Source of the DNA: Clostridiales bacterium
GTDB lineage: Bacteria > Bacillota > Clostridia > Christensenellales > Borkfalkiaceae
Reading direction: 5' to 3'
NCBI GenBank assembly: GCA_015069605.1
Contig: SVII01000012.1
Location: forward strand, 1-41,699
DNA: 41,699 bases
Part shown: piece by piece, positions 8,220 through 15,650 of the stretch
How the letters are laid out: each line of letters begins with the position of its first letter
How positions within the stretch are numbered: position 1 is the stretch's first letter
Made by a program: the position numbers and the translations under genes
The notes under the pieces: model-generated
What the model was told of the DNA's origin: nothing
The model's input: the letters and a program-made list of their open reading frames with translations, nothing else
Database searches by the model: none

Positions 8220-9218
8220 ATGAAAGCTTGGCAATTAGCTTATCCCCACAACTTAGAACACGTCACCACTCCCGATTTGAAAATCACGTCGGATAAGGTT
8301 AAGGTGAAGGTTACCAAAGCGTTGCTCTCGGAAACGGACGTAGCCGTTTATTCGGGCGCAGTTAAGGTAAAAGCTCCCTTTATTCCCGGTAGATTTGCCA
8401 TCGGTCAAGTGACGGAGGCAGGCGAAGACGCGTTCGTGAAAAAAGGTGACAGAGTGTATCTTGCCAGCGTGACGGAGGATGAATGCGCTCCTGATGGGTT
8501 GCGTATTGCCGGCGAAACGGTGGACGGATTCTACCGTGATTTCGTGCTTGCAGGGGCGGAGGACGTGTATCCCCTTCCCGCTTCCGTAACCGACGAAGCT
8601 GCGTTTTTAATCGACGCAATCGCTTTGGCGGAACATATCGTGGACGAAATGCACGTGGACGTAGGACAGCATATTTTGGTTCTTGGCGGGGGCTTATACG
8701 GCAACGTACTTTGTCAAATCCTCATTTATCACCGCGCAGTGCCTATCCTTGCCGACAACAATGCAGAACGCCTTGCTCGCGCTAAACGTAGCGGTATTTA
8801 TTATACCTTCCCTAACGACGAAACGTTGAAACAAAACGTTAGAGAAGTCACAGGCGGTAAAATGGCGGACGGAGCGGTGTATTTGGCGTTTGCCAACCGT
8901 TGCGAACCTTCCGTTTTATTCCCCTTGGTAAAACGTGATTCTTACGTATCTTTCTGTTCGTTCTTGGGTAAAAACCTGCCCGTCAATTTGGAATACGCAA
9001 TGAAAAACAACTTGACAATTAAAGGTATCACAGAAAGTCGCGAATTTGTTTCTACGGCAATCAATTTGCTGGCAAACAAAGCGGTGAATTTCTCCGAATT
9101 CCCCTTTAAGACCTATCGCGAAGAAGACCTCCCCAAAATGTTGGAAGAATACGCAAATATCTATTCCAGCGGCGCAAATTTACCTGAACAAATCGACATT
9201 GTTAAATTTATTTTTTAA
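8220..9218 (+). CDS. Zinc-independent medium-chain dehydrogenase/reductase
   Basis: 332-residue oxidoreductase of the alcohol dehydrogenase (MDR) fold. The N-terminal catalytic domain has ETDVAVYSG and GRFAIGQVTEAGEDAFVKKGDRVYL, and the Rossmann domain has ILVLGGGLYGNVLCQ for NAD(P). In zinc MDRs these positions carry the catalytic ligands Cys (GxCGTD) and His (GHE). Here they read LLSETD and GRFA, so the catalytic zinc site is missing, and no four-Cys structural lobe is seen. It is therefore either a zinc-free reductase or a non-catalytic relative. AAGGA lies 7 nt before the ATG at 8220; the frame is open further upstream but has no ribosome site there. The yfcE-like gene follows after 15 nt. 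Substrate unknown. Confidence 0.85.
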   Translation: MKAWQLAYPHNLEHVTTPDLKITSDKVKVKVTKALLSETDVAVYSGAVKVKAPFIPGRFAIGQVTEAGEDAFVKKGDRVYLASVTEDECAPDGLRIAGETVDGFYRDFVLAGAEDVYPLPASVTDEAAFLIDAIALAEHIVDEMHVDVGQHILVLGGGLYGNVLCQILIYHRAVPILADNNAERLARAKRSGIYYTFPNDETLKQNVREVTGGKMADGAVYLAFANRCEPSVLFPLVKRDSYVSFCSFLGKNLPVNLEYAMKNNLTIKGITESREFVSTAINLLANKAVNFSEFPFKTYREEDLPKMLEEYANIYSSGANLPEQIDIVKFIF

Positions 9219-9233
9219 TCGTAGGAGCGACAT

Positions 9234-9782
9234 ATGAAACTTGTTATTGCTTCGGATATTCACGGCTCAGCGTATTGGTGTGAACAACTGCTCGCGGCGG
9301 TTGAATTTGAAAACGCGGATAAATTGATTTTACTCGGTGATTTGCTCTACCATGGACCTCGCAACGATTTCCCCGACGAATACTCGCCCAAAAAGGTATT
9401 CGCCGCTTTGAACGCGATCAAGGATAAACTTTTATGCGTGCGCGGAAATTGCGACAGCGAAGTCGATCAAATGGTGCTGGAATTTCCCATGATGGCGGAT
9501 TACGCCGTAATGAATGCGGATAATAAAACATTGTTTTTGACGCATGGCCACCTATTCAACGCGGACATGCCCCCTCTTCTTAATAAAGGCGACGTACTTT
9601 TCAACGGACACTTCCACACCCCTTGCAATCAGGAACTGGCAAACGGCGCGTTTTACGCAAACTGCGGTTCGGTGGCGTTGCCCAAAGACGGAACGCCCCA
9701 TTCGTATATCTTGTTTGATAACGGTGTGCTGTATTGGAAGGATTTGGAAACGGGCGGCATTTTCGATTGCTTGACGTTGTAA
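9234..9782 (+). CDS. yfcE: YfcE/MJ0936-type metallophosphodiesterase
   Basis: Two-metal phosphoesterase of the calcineurin-like fold, 182 aa, cytoplasmic. Family members hydrolyse artificial phosphodiesters; their natural substrate is unsettled. All metal-binding blocks are present in order: DIHGS (residue 8), GDLLYHGPRN, GNCDSEVDQ, THGH and GHFHTP. The N-terminus is intact and GTAGGAGCG precedes the ATG. It is the second gene of a two-gene operon with the MDR oxidoreductase; their products may share a pathway, but nothing shows which. A terminator follows 22 nt after the stop. Confidence 0.93.
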   Translation: MKLVIASDIHGSAYWCEQLLAAVEFENADKLILLGDLLYHGPRNDFPDEYSPKKVFAALNAIKDKLLCVRGNCDSEVDQMVLEFPMMADYAVMNADNKTLFLTHGHLFNADMPPLLNKGDVLFNGHFHTPCNQELANGAFYANCGSVALPKDGTPHSYILFDNGVLYWKDLETGGIFDCLTL

Positions 9783-9803
9783 TGATTTTAATGATTTGAA
9801 AAG

Positions 9804-9833
9804 AAAAAATCTCTCGATTTCGAGAGATTTTTT
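9804..9833. terminator. Bidirectional terminator between yfcE and the XRE gene
   Basis: AAAAAATCTCTCGA / TCGAGAGATTTTTT, a near-perfect palindrome that gives a T-run on both strands. It serves yfcE (plus) and the XRE gene ending at 9832 (minus). Confidence 0.9.
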
Positions 9834-10056
9834 AATATTCTTTCGGTCTTTCTACGCAAAGAATTTCATTTGCGTCTAAATCCAGAACGCTACACAGCCT
9901 AGACAACGTATCCAAAGCAGGCAATTTTCGCCCATTAAGATAATGAGAAATCATAGATTGCCCCACCCCTATCTTTTCAGCCAGCTCCGCTTGTGTCATA
10001 GTTTGTTGTTTTAATGCCTCTATTAATACCCTTTGAATTTGTTCTATCGTTGTCAT
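9832..10056 (-). CDS. XRE-family helix-turn-helix regulator (74 aa)
   Basis: A DNA-binding protein that is almost only an HTH_3 domain: MTQAELAEKIGVGQSMISHYLNGRKLPALDTLSRLCSVLDL covers residues 20-60. GAGG lies 8 nt upstream of the ATG. It is transcribed away from a second XRE gene (10163-10480), and the 106-bp gap contains a perfect 7-bp palindrome, so the pair may cross-regulate like phage or conjugative-element repressors. No phage or integrase genes are nearby. Base composition is somewhat more AT-rich than the neighbours, which suggests a small acquired cassette. Target genes unknown. Confidence 0.88.
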   Translation of the reverse strand: MTTIEQIQRVLIEALKQQTMTQAELAEKIGVGQSMISHYLNGRKLPALDTLSRLCSVLDLDANEILCVERPKEY

Positions 10057-10102
10057 ATTTCATACCTCATCTTTATTTTATGACCATGAGGCATTATTAT
10101 GC

Positions 10103-10131
10103 TTGACTTATTACCATTGGTAATGTAAAAT
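10103..10131 (+). promoter_or_regulatory. Promoter of the second XRE gene, overlapping the shared operator
   Basis: TTGACT, 17-nt spacer, TAAAAT (a TATAAT follows at 10131-10136). Start predicted near 10138, leader about 25 nt. On the other strand TTACCA-16 nt-CATAAT could drive the divergent XRE gene. Confidence 0.7.
10110..10124. promoter_or_regulatory. Candidate XRE operator
   Basis: ATTACCA-T-TGGTAAT: perfect 7-bp arms around one base. It lies exactly between the -35 and -10 of the plus-strand promoter and over the likely -35 of the divergent one, so a bound dimer would block both. Confidence 0.65.
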
Positions 10132-10162
10132 ATAATAAATATAGAATTGGAGAGGTATTTCT

Positions 10163-10480
10163 ATGGATTATGAAAATCTTTTAAAGAAATTAAAATACTT
10201 AAGAAAGTCTAAGGGACTTTCCTTAGAGGAAATGGGAAGAGCCGTAGGGGTTACAGGTTCTAATATTTGTTTTATTGAGTTGGGTAAAATACCGTTAAAA
10301 ATGCAAGATTTCTTTATAATATGTGAAACATTAGAGGTTTCCCCACAAGAAGTATTGAGCAATTCTACGTTGGATTTGGAACATCACGGCATTATAACGC
10401 AATTAAAAAAGTTGTCCAATCGAGATTTCCAAATTATTAAAAATATGATACTTTTTATGTACTCCCACCATAACTCTTAA
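10163..10480 (+). CDS. XRE-family regulator (105 aa), divergent partner
   Basis: N-terminal HTH of the XRE type: LRKSKGLSLEEMGRAVGVTGSNICFIELGKIPLKMQDFFIICETLEVSPQEV in register, residues 13-64. It is followed by about 40 residues of helix (LKKLSNRDFQIIKNMILFM) that could dimerise. GGAGAGG stands 7-8 nt before the ATG. It is unrelated in detail to its divergent neighbour beyond the HTH. The codons are clearly AT-rich (AAA, TTA, ATT dominate), unlike the flanking housekeeping genes, a sign of transfer. The sharing of one intergenic operator suggests a two-repressor switch. Target unknown. Confidence 0.85.
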   Translation: MDYENLLKKLKYLRKSKGLSLEEMGRAVGVTGSNICFIELGKIPLKMQDFFIICETLEVSPQEVLSNSTLDLEHHGIITQLKKLSNRDFQIIKNMILFMYSHHNS

Positions 10481-10531
10481 TTTTAATTATCAAAAATCCC
10501 CTCACAGCAAGGATGTTTTATAAAAAACAGT

Positions 10532-10601
10532 ATATGCGGTTTCCGAGATATGCGGTAAACCCCATAAGACGAAAAACGACGGCATTCGACCGTCGTTTTT
10601 T
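10532..10601. terminator. Direct repeat and bidirectional terminator after the XRE gene
   Basis: The hairpin AAAAACGACGG-CATTCGA-CCGTCGTTTTT (10572-10600) has T-runs both ways; it ends the XRE unit (plus) and the queH-YhhN unit (minus). Just before it, ATATGCGGT occurs twice (10532 and 10548). That repeat is unexplained. Confidence 0.85.
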
Positions 10602-10626
10602 GACAGTTGCATATCGGGGCATATTT

Positions 10627-11373
10627 TTAAACGTTTTCACGCCAAATTTTTACGCCTCCTGCCGATAAACACAACAGCACCTGCGAGGGCTGATAGAACA
10701 TACAATCCAAGCGAATGGGGCTACCATGTACGAGTTTATAGATAAAATGCTCGCTCGTCAAAGAAAAAATATCAATCACGAACGGCAATCCGATAAACAC
10801 GTCGCAAAACGCAAATAACAGCAAGCCGATTGCCAACAATTTATTTTCTCTAAAATGTAAAAATGCAAACGTGATGCTGACAAGTAGGTTGACGTAATAA
10901 ATCAACGAAACGACGATCAAAGCATCCGTCTTTTCCTGTAAAACAAGTACCGCGATCAACGTAATCAAAAACGAACCAAGCAATCTCACCGCGATATTTA
11001 CGACCCGTTCGCGGACATTTTTCGCCATCAACACCGTTCTTACTGCATAGCATATCTGCGTCGTCAGAAAAAAACACATAGCAAGAAGTTTATGACTCCC
11101 CAACAAAATCAAGAAAAAATCGGCAAAACACGTAAACACAAGCGCCGTCACCTGCAACGCCGACTGCTTGTCTTTGTGTAAAAATACTACGGAAGAAATC
11201 AAACAAAGCAAAATAGCGCCGTAATATAACTCGGCGCTAAACAATTTTTTAGAGAAAACGAGCATGGGAAATACCGCAATTTGCGCGATAACCATCCCAA
11301 ACATATATACTCGTTTGCCTTTTATTTTCGCGGAAATTCTCTCCGCGTTTTCTTCAAGTTTTTGTTCGTTCAT
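10627..11373 (-). CDS. Polytopic membrane protein, possibly YhhN/TMEM86-like
   Basis: 248 aa with about eight hydrophobic segments after a charged N-terminus (for example YGAILLCLISSVVFL, VTALVFTCFADFFLILL, LITLIAVLVLQ, LLAIGLLLFAFCDVFIGLPFVI). The paired patterns F-x-CFADFFLIL and LLLFAFCDVFIGL, each with an Asp in a membrane helix, resemble the YhhN family (lysoplasmalogenase-like), whose helices carry the same spaced Asp residues. The match is by eye and only suggestive. AAGGA lies 5 nt before the ATG. It follows queH by 15 nt and is presumably co-transcribed with it, although no functional link is evident. Confidence 0.75.
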   Translation of the reverse strand: MNEQKLEENAERISAKIKGKRVYMFGMVIAQIAVFPMLVFSKKLFSAELYYGAILLCLISSVVFLHKDKQSALQVTALVFTCFADFFLILLGSHKLLAMCFFLTTQICYAVRTVLMAKNVRERVVNIAVRLLGSFLITLIAVLVLQEKTDALIVVSLIYYVNLLVSITFAFLHFRENKLLAIGLLLFAFCDVFIGLPFVIDIFSLTSEHFIYKLVHGSPIRLDCMFYQPSQVLLCLSAGGVKIWRENV

Positions 11374-11388
11374 TTTATCCTTAACGCT

Positions 11389-11976
11389 TTATCTTTTGGA
11401 AAATTTACAACCGCAAAAATCCTGTCGATACAACCCGTATTCATTGGAAAGCTCGATTGATCGATGGTATCCACCCTTTTTCTTGAAATCGGAAAAAAGG
11501 TAGTTCAGCTCGTACCTATCCCCTACGTCCGCGCCAATTTCGTTCAGCCATTCCGCATTTTTATAGGGACTCAACGTCAATGTCGTCGCAAAATATGCAA
11601 ACCCATTTTCCTTGGCAATCTTCGCTGTCTTTTCCAAACGCAACCGATAGCACACATAACAGCGTTTGCCGCGTTCGGGTTCTTGTTCTAACCCTTCCAC
11701 TGCATTAAAAAACGCTTCCGCTTCATGATCGCAATCCAAAAAATCTGCCCAGCCCGTTTCCTTCAATAGACGGATTTGTTCAGCTTTGCGCTTTTCATAC
11801 TCCTCTCGCTCGTCAATATTCGGGTTATAATACAACACCGTCACCTGAAAATGCTCTTTCAGTCGTTCCAAACACGCGGACGAGCAGGGCGCACAACAGC
11901 TATGCAACAAAAGCCGCGTACCTTTGGGGGTATGTTCTATCTGTTCCAACATTCTTTTTTCGTAATTTTCTTTCAT
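11389..11976 (-). CDS. queH: Epoxyqueuosine reductase QueH
   Basis: Performs the last step of queuosine synthesis on tRNA, reducing epoxyqueuosine to queuosine; it is the non-cobalamin alternative to QueG. 195 aa from MKENYEKRMLEQ. The iron-sulfur and active-site cysteines are all there: LLHSCCAPCSS near residue 25, RCYVCYRLRLEKTA, and the C-terminal FCGCKFSK. YYNPNI and TTLTLSPYKN are also family signatures. The queA gene, one step earlier in the pathway, is about 7 kb away at 19043-20092. The ATG at 11976 coincides with the predicted transcription start of a perfect promoter, so the mRNA would be leaderless. The alternative start is the ATG at 11952, which has only a weak AG-rich site. Confidence 0.95.
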   Translation of the reverse strand: MKENYEKRMLEQIEHTPKGTRLLLHSCCAPCSSACLERLKEHFQVTVLYYNPNIDEREEYEKRKAEQIRLLKETGWADFLDCDHEAEAFFNAVEGLEQEPERGKRCYVCYRLRLEKTAKIAKENGFAYFATTLTLSPYKNAEWLNEIGADVGDRYELNYLFSDFKKKGGYHRSIELSNEYGLYRQDFCGCKFSKR

Positions 11977-11982
11977 AGTTCT

Positions 11983-12011
11983 ATTATACACTCCCCTCGC
12001 CCCATTGTCAA
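11983..12011 (-). promoter_or_regulatory. Full-consensus promoter of queH
   Basis: Minus strand TTGACA, 17-nt spacer, TATAAT. Counting -10 as -12 to -7 puts +1 at 11976, the A of the queH ATG. Confidence 0.88.
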
Positions 12012-12053
12012 TCTTTACATAGCCGCAAATTTACGGAAATCCCCACGAATACC

Positions 12054-12082
12054 TTGACAAAATCCTAAAAAAATTCTACAAT
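12054..12082 (+). promoter_or_regulatory. Promoter of the rlmL-like gene
   Basis: TTGACA, 17-nt spacer, TACAAT. Predicted +1 at 12089, only three bases (GCT) before the ATG at 12092. No ribosome binding site fits in between. Confidence 0.87.
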
Positions 12083-12091
12083 GGAATAGCT

Positions 12092-13246
12092 ATGAAACTA
12101 TTAATCCCCGTGGCATCGGGCTTGGAACAAATCACAAAACGCCAGCTTTTTTCGCTCGGTTACGAAAAAGCGCCTGCGGACAACGGCAGGATCGAGGTGG
12201 ACGGCGATTGGCAAGACGTCGCAAGATTGAACGTGCTCCTTCGCAGCGGCGAACGAGTGCTGATTCGGCTTGCCGTTTTTCACGCCACTACGTTTGACGA
12301 GCTGTACGACGGTTTTTATAACCTGCCTTGGGAAAATTACCTGACGATGGATTCCAAGATTTTAATGGACGGAAAGAGCGTTCAAAGCGTACTTGCTGCC
12401 ATCAAAGCGGCGGGCGGCGTCGCAAAAAAGGCGATTATTTGCCGTCTTTCCGATAAGATTCGATCGGGCAGAAAAACGTTTTCAGAAACGGGCGCAAGGT
12501 CGATTGTTGGGTTCTCTATTTTTAAAGACGAAGTGACCGTCACCTTAGATACGTCGGGAGATGGGTTGCATAAACGCGGCTACCGTTCGCTTGCGTACAG
12601 CGCACCTTTGAAAGAAACTCTTGCGGCGGCGCTTATCGACAGCACCTTTTACAATCCTGACCGTGACGAAGAAAAGCCCTTTGCGGACGTCTTTTGCGGT
12701 AGCGGCACTTTGCCGATTGAAGCGGCTATGAAAGGTTTACACATCGCCCCTGGATTGCATAGAGATTTTGACTTTTTGCATTGGAATTGTACACCAAACG
12801 GAGTTCTGGAACTCGCCAAACAAGAGGCGAAAGACAACGAAAAACAGGATCGAAAATTACAAATTTTCGCCTCGGATATCAGTCCCGAAGCCATTTCCAT
12901 TGCAAAATATCATGCAAAACGCGCAGGTGTAGAGCATTGTATCCGTTTCTCGATCGCGGACGCGCGACAGTTCACTTGCAACACCCCTTACGGTGTGTTG
13001 GTTTCCAATCCACCCTATGGTGAGCGGCTTTCCGATGAAAACGAAGTGAAGAAATTGATGTCGGGATTTGGAAAAGCCTTCCGCGCTTTGCCCGATTGGA
13101 ATGCCTATATTTTGACGTCGTTACCCGATTTTGAAAGGCACTTCGGCAAAAGTGCCGATAAGAAGAAAAAGCTATTCAACGCGAACCTGGTATGCGGTTT
13201 TTACTCTTATTTAGGCAAGCCCCCCAAAGAAAAAGACAAGGAATGA
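12092..13246 (+). CDS. rlmL: THUMP-domain 23S rRNA guanine-N2 methyltransferase (RlmL/YpsC type)
   Basis: 384 aa. Residues 1-155 are the N-terminal ferredoxin-like plus THUMP RNA-binding region (LLIPVASGLEQITKRQL at the start). Residues 160-384 form the Rossmann methylase, with FADVFCGSGTLPIEAA for S-adenosylmethionine and VSNPPYGERL as the N-methylase NPPY motif. Family members modify G2445 of 23S rRNA; the short single-methylase form matches Bacillus YpsC. There is no Shine-Dalgarno; the promoter implies a 3-nt leader. It heads a three-gene run with two membrane proteins (gaps of 12 and 14 nt). The exact target base is inferred from family only. Confidence 0.92.
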   Translation: MKLLIPVASGLEQITKRQLFSLGYEKAPADNGRIEVDGDWQDVARLNVLLRSGERVLIRLAVFHATTFDELYDGFYNLPWENYLTMDSKILMDGKSVQSVLAAIKAAGGVAKKAIICRLSDKIRSGRKTFSETGARSIVGFSIFKDEVTVTLDTSGDGLHKRGYRSLAYSAPLKETLAAALIDSTFYNPDRDEEKPFADVFCGSGTLPIEAAMKGLHIAPGLHRDFDFLHWNCTPNGVLELAKQEAKDNEKQDRKLQIFASDISPEAISIAKYHAKRAGVEHCIRFSIADARQFTCNTPYGVLVSNPPYGERLSDENEVKKLMSGFGKAFRALPDWNAYILTSLPDFERHFGKSADKKKKLFNANLVCGFYSYLGKPPKEKDKE

Positions 13247-13258
13247 GAAGTTAAATTT

Positions 13259-14029
13259 ATGTTTGATTATACAAAAGCCGCCTTATTTGAAGTGGTGGAG
13301 GATTTCAAAAAAATCATCACGGGTATCAATATCACGACGCAAGCGCTGACCATCGTGTACCTGATTTATACGTTAATCGCCAACACGGGCGTGATGATTG
13401 CCAATGCAATCCTACTGGCGCTTAGTATCGCGTATTTTATCTATTTTCTTATGTCGTCACGCAAGGAAAAGAAAAAGTTAACCAAGCAAGAAAAAGCGAG
13501 AAAGAAAAATATTAAAAATATCTATCAGTGGTGCAAACGGATCGTGAAACTCCTGCCGATTGGCGTTGCTATCTATGGGCTGTTTATCACAAATCTCGAT
13601 TTCACGCCACTTTCACTTCTTCTCGTGCTGTTGATGATCCTCGGCTGGATTTTTGAATTTTTATGTCATTTGATTAAAAATTATCTGACCGCGAAAGTGG
13701 AATTTATTATCGCAGGAATCACCGCGGACATTGAACCGATTACAAAAATCGTCAACACCGTCAATAAATGGCGGGGCAAAGAAGTGGAAGAACCGGCTCC
13801 ACCCGATAAAAACCGTTTAAAGCTCGATCAAATGGTAGCGCAACAAAAAGAACAAAAAGCGCAGGAAAAGAAACAAAAAAAGTTAGAGAAAAAACAACAA
13901 AAACTTGCTAAAAAGCAAGGTTTACTTGCTGAAGAAACAGCGGTTGCGGAAACGGATATTCAACCCGACCCATCCCCCACGAAAACAGAAAAATTGAAAA
14001 CTATTTTAAACGCCTTTAAGAAAAAATAA
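13259..14029 (+). CDS. Membrane protein with Lys/Gln-rich coiled-coil tail, unknown function
   Basis: 256 aa. Two hydrophobic helices (residues about 25-45 and 47-66) form a hairpin, a very basic linker follows (KEKKKLTKQEKARKKNIK), then two more helices (LLPIGVAIYGLFI and LSLLLVLLMILGWIFEFL), an amphipathic stretch, and a C-terminal tail. The tail has a Pro turn (EEPAPPDKNR) and about 45 residues of K/Q/E heptad-like sequence. The tail should be cytoplasmic and may contact RNA or another coiled coil. No family is recognised. It lies 12 nt after rlmL with a weak GAGAAG site, so it may depend on translation of the upstream gene. Confidence 0.8.
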   Translation: MFDYTKAALFEVVEDFKKIITGINITTQALTIVYLIYTLIANTGVMIANAILLALSIAYFIYFLMSSRKEKKKLTKQEKARKKNIKNIYQWCKRIVKLLPIGVAIYGLFITNLDFTPLSLLLVLLMILGWIFEFLCHLIKNYLTAKVEFIIAGITADIEPITKIVNTVNKWRGKEVEEPAPPDKNRLKLDQMVAQQKEQKAQEKKQKKLEKKQQKLAKKQGLLAEETAVAETDIQPDPSPTKTEKLKTILNAFKKK

Positions 14030-14043
14030 GTGAGAACACGCGC

Positions 14044-14832
14044 ATGGAATTTCTAAAAAGATTACGCATATTCAACGGCAATACGCTGAAAATACTCGCC
14101 GCTATTTTTATGGTTGTCGATCATTTCGGCGTTATCTTTTTCCCAAAGATGATGTTGTTTCGCTATATCGGCAGACTTTCTATGCCTATCTTCGCATTTA
14201 TGATCTCGGAAGGGTGTCGGTACACGAAAAATAAATGGAAACACTTTGGCTTGTTGTTTGGTTTGGCAGCCGTTTGTCAGGTCGTCTATTTTTTCTTTGA
14301 CAACGGCAGCTTATATATGAGCATTCTCGTCACCTTTTCCCTCTCTACCATCGTCATCTACGCAATGCAATATTTCAAAAAATGCCACTCGCACGATAGA
14401 ACGCTGTGGGTTCTCAAAATCTTGTCGTCACTGCTTTTGATTGGCTCTATTTTTGGAGTGTATTTCATTTGCAATCATCTTCCCCATCTTGTAAAAGGTT
14501 TCTCCGTGGATTATGGTTTTTGGGGCTGTATGCTGCCTGTCTTTGCCTCTGCATTTGACTTTCGTCGCATACCTGCCTATCTCGAATGGAAAAAACTCGA
14601 CGTTTTACCCGCGCGTATTTTGTCTTTTACCGTCGGTTTATTGTTGTTCCAAATCAGCAGTCCTGCCCCGTCCATGACTATCTATATGTTTTACACAATC
14701 CCTCTCCTTCTCTTATACAACGGTGAAAAGGGAAAACACAATATTAAATATTTCTTCTATATTTTCTATCCCACTCATCTCGTTCTTTTGGAAGGCGCGT
14801 ATATTGCATTGCGCTTATTACATATCCTCTAA
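14044..14832 (+). CDS. TraX-family membrane protein
   Basis: 262 aa integral membrane protein. The family signature is at the N-terminus: NGNTLKILAAIFMVVDHFG, then RYIGRLSMPIFAFMISEGCRYTKN, which is the TraX pattern (acyltransferase-3-like fold). TraX N-acetylates F pilin in E. coli, but chromosomal clostridial copies occur without conjugation genes, and none are seen here, so the substrate is open. About eight membrane segments are visible. No strong ribosome site is visible (GTGAGAACACGCGC before the ATG). Last gene of the rlmL operon, closed by a terminator 20 nt downstream. Confidence 0.85.
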   Translation: MEFLKRLRIFNGNTLKILAAIFMVVDHFGVIFFPKMMLFRYIGRLSMPIFAFMISEGCRYTKNKWKHFGLLFGLAAVCQVVYFFFDNGSLYMSILVTFSLSTIVIYAMQYFKKCHSHDRTLWVLKILSSLLLIGSIFGVYFICNHLPHLVKGFSVDYGFWGCMLPVFASAFDFRRIPAYLEWKKLDVLPARILSFTVGLLLFQISSPAPSMTIYMFYTIPLLLLYNGEKGKHNIKYFFYIFYPTHLVLLEGAYIALRLLHIL

Positions 14833-14851
14833 ATATTTTAAAACAAACGTT

Positions 14852-14886
14852 AAAGCGTGACGCTCGATCAAGCGCCACGCTTTTTT
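14852..14886 (+). terminator. Terminator of the rlmL operon
   Basis: AAAGCGTG-A-CGCT, loop CGATCA, AGCG-C-CACGCTTT, then a T-run. One internal mismatch. It works only in the plus direction. Confidence 0.88.
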
Positions 14887-14909
14887 ATTTACTGTATTAT
14901 TTAACTTTG

Positions 14910-15371
14910 TCAATCCATACTATTCAACAAACCTTCCAATCCGCGCATAATATCTTTATACGCCGCTTGAAAATCACGCGTGTACCAAGGATCGGCAACA
15001 TCACCGCTGTCGTTTGCATAAGAAAGCAACTTTTTGCATTTGTCGGCATTGCTCGTCCCCACAATATTCTTCGCGCGACGGACGTTGGAATCATCCATAC
15101 AAAGAATTAAATCGTAATATTCTCCGTCTTCTTTCGTCAACACCTGCGCGCGTTTGTCGTCACATGAAATACCAAGATTGTTCAAAAGCGCCTTAGTATG
15201 ACCATACACAGGCGCACCAACGCCATTCCAAACGTTTTCGGAAGAAACTGCGGATGAGGCAACGTCAAATTCCTTTTCCCTGCCTGCTTTTTTCACCATA
15301 TCCTTGAAAAGATATTCCGCCATGGGCGATCGACAAATATTACCCAAACAAACGAACATAATCTTATGCAT
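14910..15371 (-). CDS. Low molecular weight protein-tyrosine phosphatase
   Basis: 153 aa. The catalytic P-loop is at the N-terminus, VCLGNICRSPMAE with the nucleophile Cys8 and Arg14, and the general acid is Asp in VADPWYTRDF near residue 127. Both are intact, so the enzyme should be active on phosphotyrosine or phospho-arginine. GAGGAGA precedes the ATG, and this site lies within the end of the upstream small Feo-linked gene. The ATG overlaps that gene's stop region by 8 nt, so the two are translationally coupled. Placement at the end of an iron-uptake operon is unusual and the link is not obvious. Confidence 0.95.
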   Translation of the reverse strand: MHKIMFVCLGNICRSPMAEYLFKDMVKKAGREKEFDVASSAVSSENVWNGVGAPVYGHTKALLNNLGISCDDKRAQVLTKEDGEYYDLILCMDDSNVRRAKNIVGTSNADKCKKLLSYANDSGDVADPWYTRDFQAAYKDIMRGLEGLLNSMD

Positions 15372-15543
15372 CTTTCTTCTCCTCTTGTTTTTTTGCGGAA
15401 GGGCAGGACGGACAGTTGCTACAATCGCTACAACCGCAGCCGCAACCCAGCTCCCCTTTTTGCTTTTTACGTATTCTCCAAGCTACGACGCCGACGACCG
15501 CCGCCACCGCCGCTATGATAATGATATAATCAATGAGTTCCAT
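15364..15543 (-). CDS. FeoB-associated Cys-rich membrane protein (59 aa)
   Basis: Read directly from the sequence. It starts MELIDYIIIIAAVAAVVGVV, one membrane helix, then a basic stop-transfer (RIRKKQKG), then GELGCGCGCSDCSNCPSCPS with seven cysteines in 16 residues, and a charged tail. The single helix plus Cys cluster, and the position right after feoB, match the small FeoB-associated proteins of Firmicutes, thought to help ferrous iron transport (role not proven). AAAGGAGAGAA stands just before the ATG. The stop overlaps the phosphatase start by 8 nt. Confidence 0.9.
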   Translation of the reverse strand: MELIDYIIIIAAVAAVVGVVAWRIRKKQKGELGCGCGCSDCSNCPSCPSAKKQEEKKDA

Positions 15544-15572
15544 AGTTCTCTCCTTTTTGAGAATAGTTTCAT

Positions 15573-15610
15573 ACCTGCCCTATCCTTTCACAAAAAAGAC
15601 GAGGGCAGGT
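15573..15610 (-). other. Intercistronic hairpin after feoB
   Basis: ACCTGCCCT paired with AGGGCAGGT, 20-nt loop containing TTTTTT. There is no trailing T-run, so it more likely protects or separates the feoB message from the small downstream genes than ends transcription. Confidence 0.5.
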
Positions 15611-15650
15611 ACGAGGTATTATTAGAAAAAATCGAAATGTGTAAGTAAAG

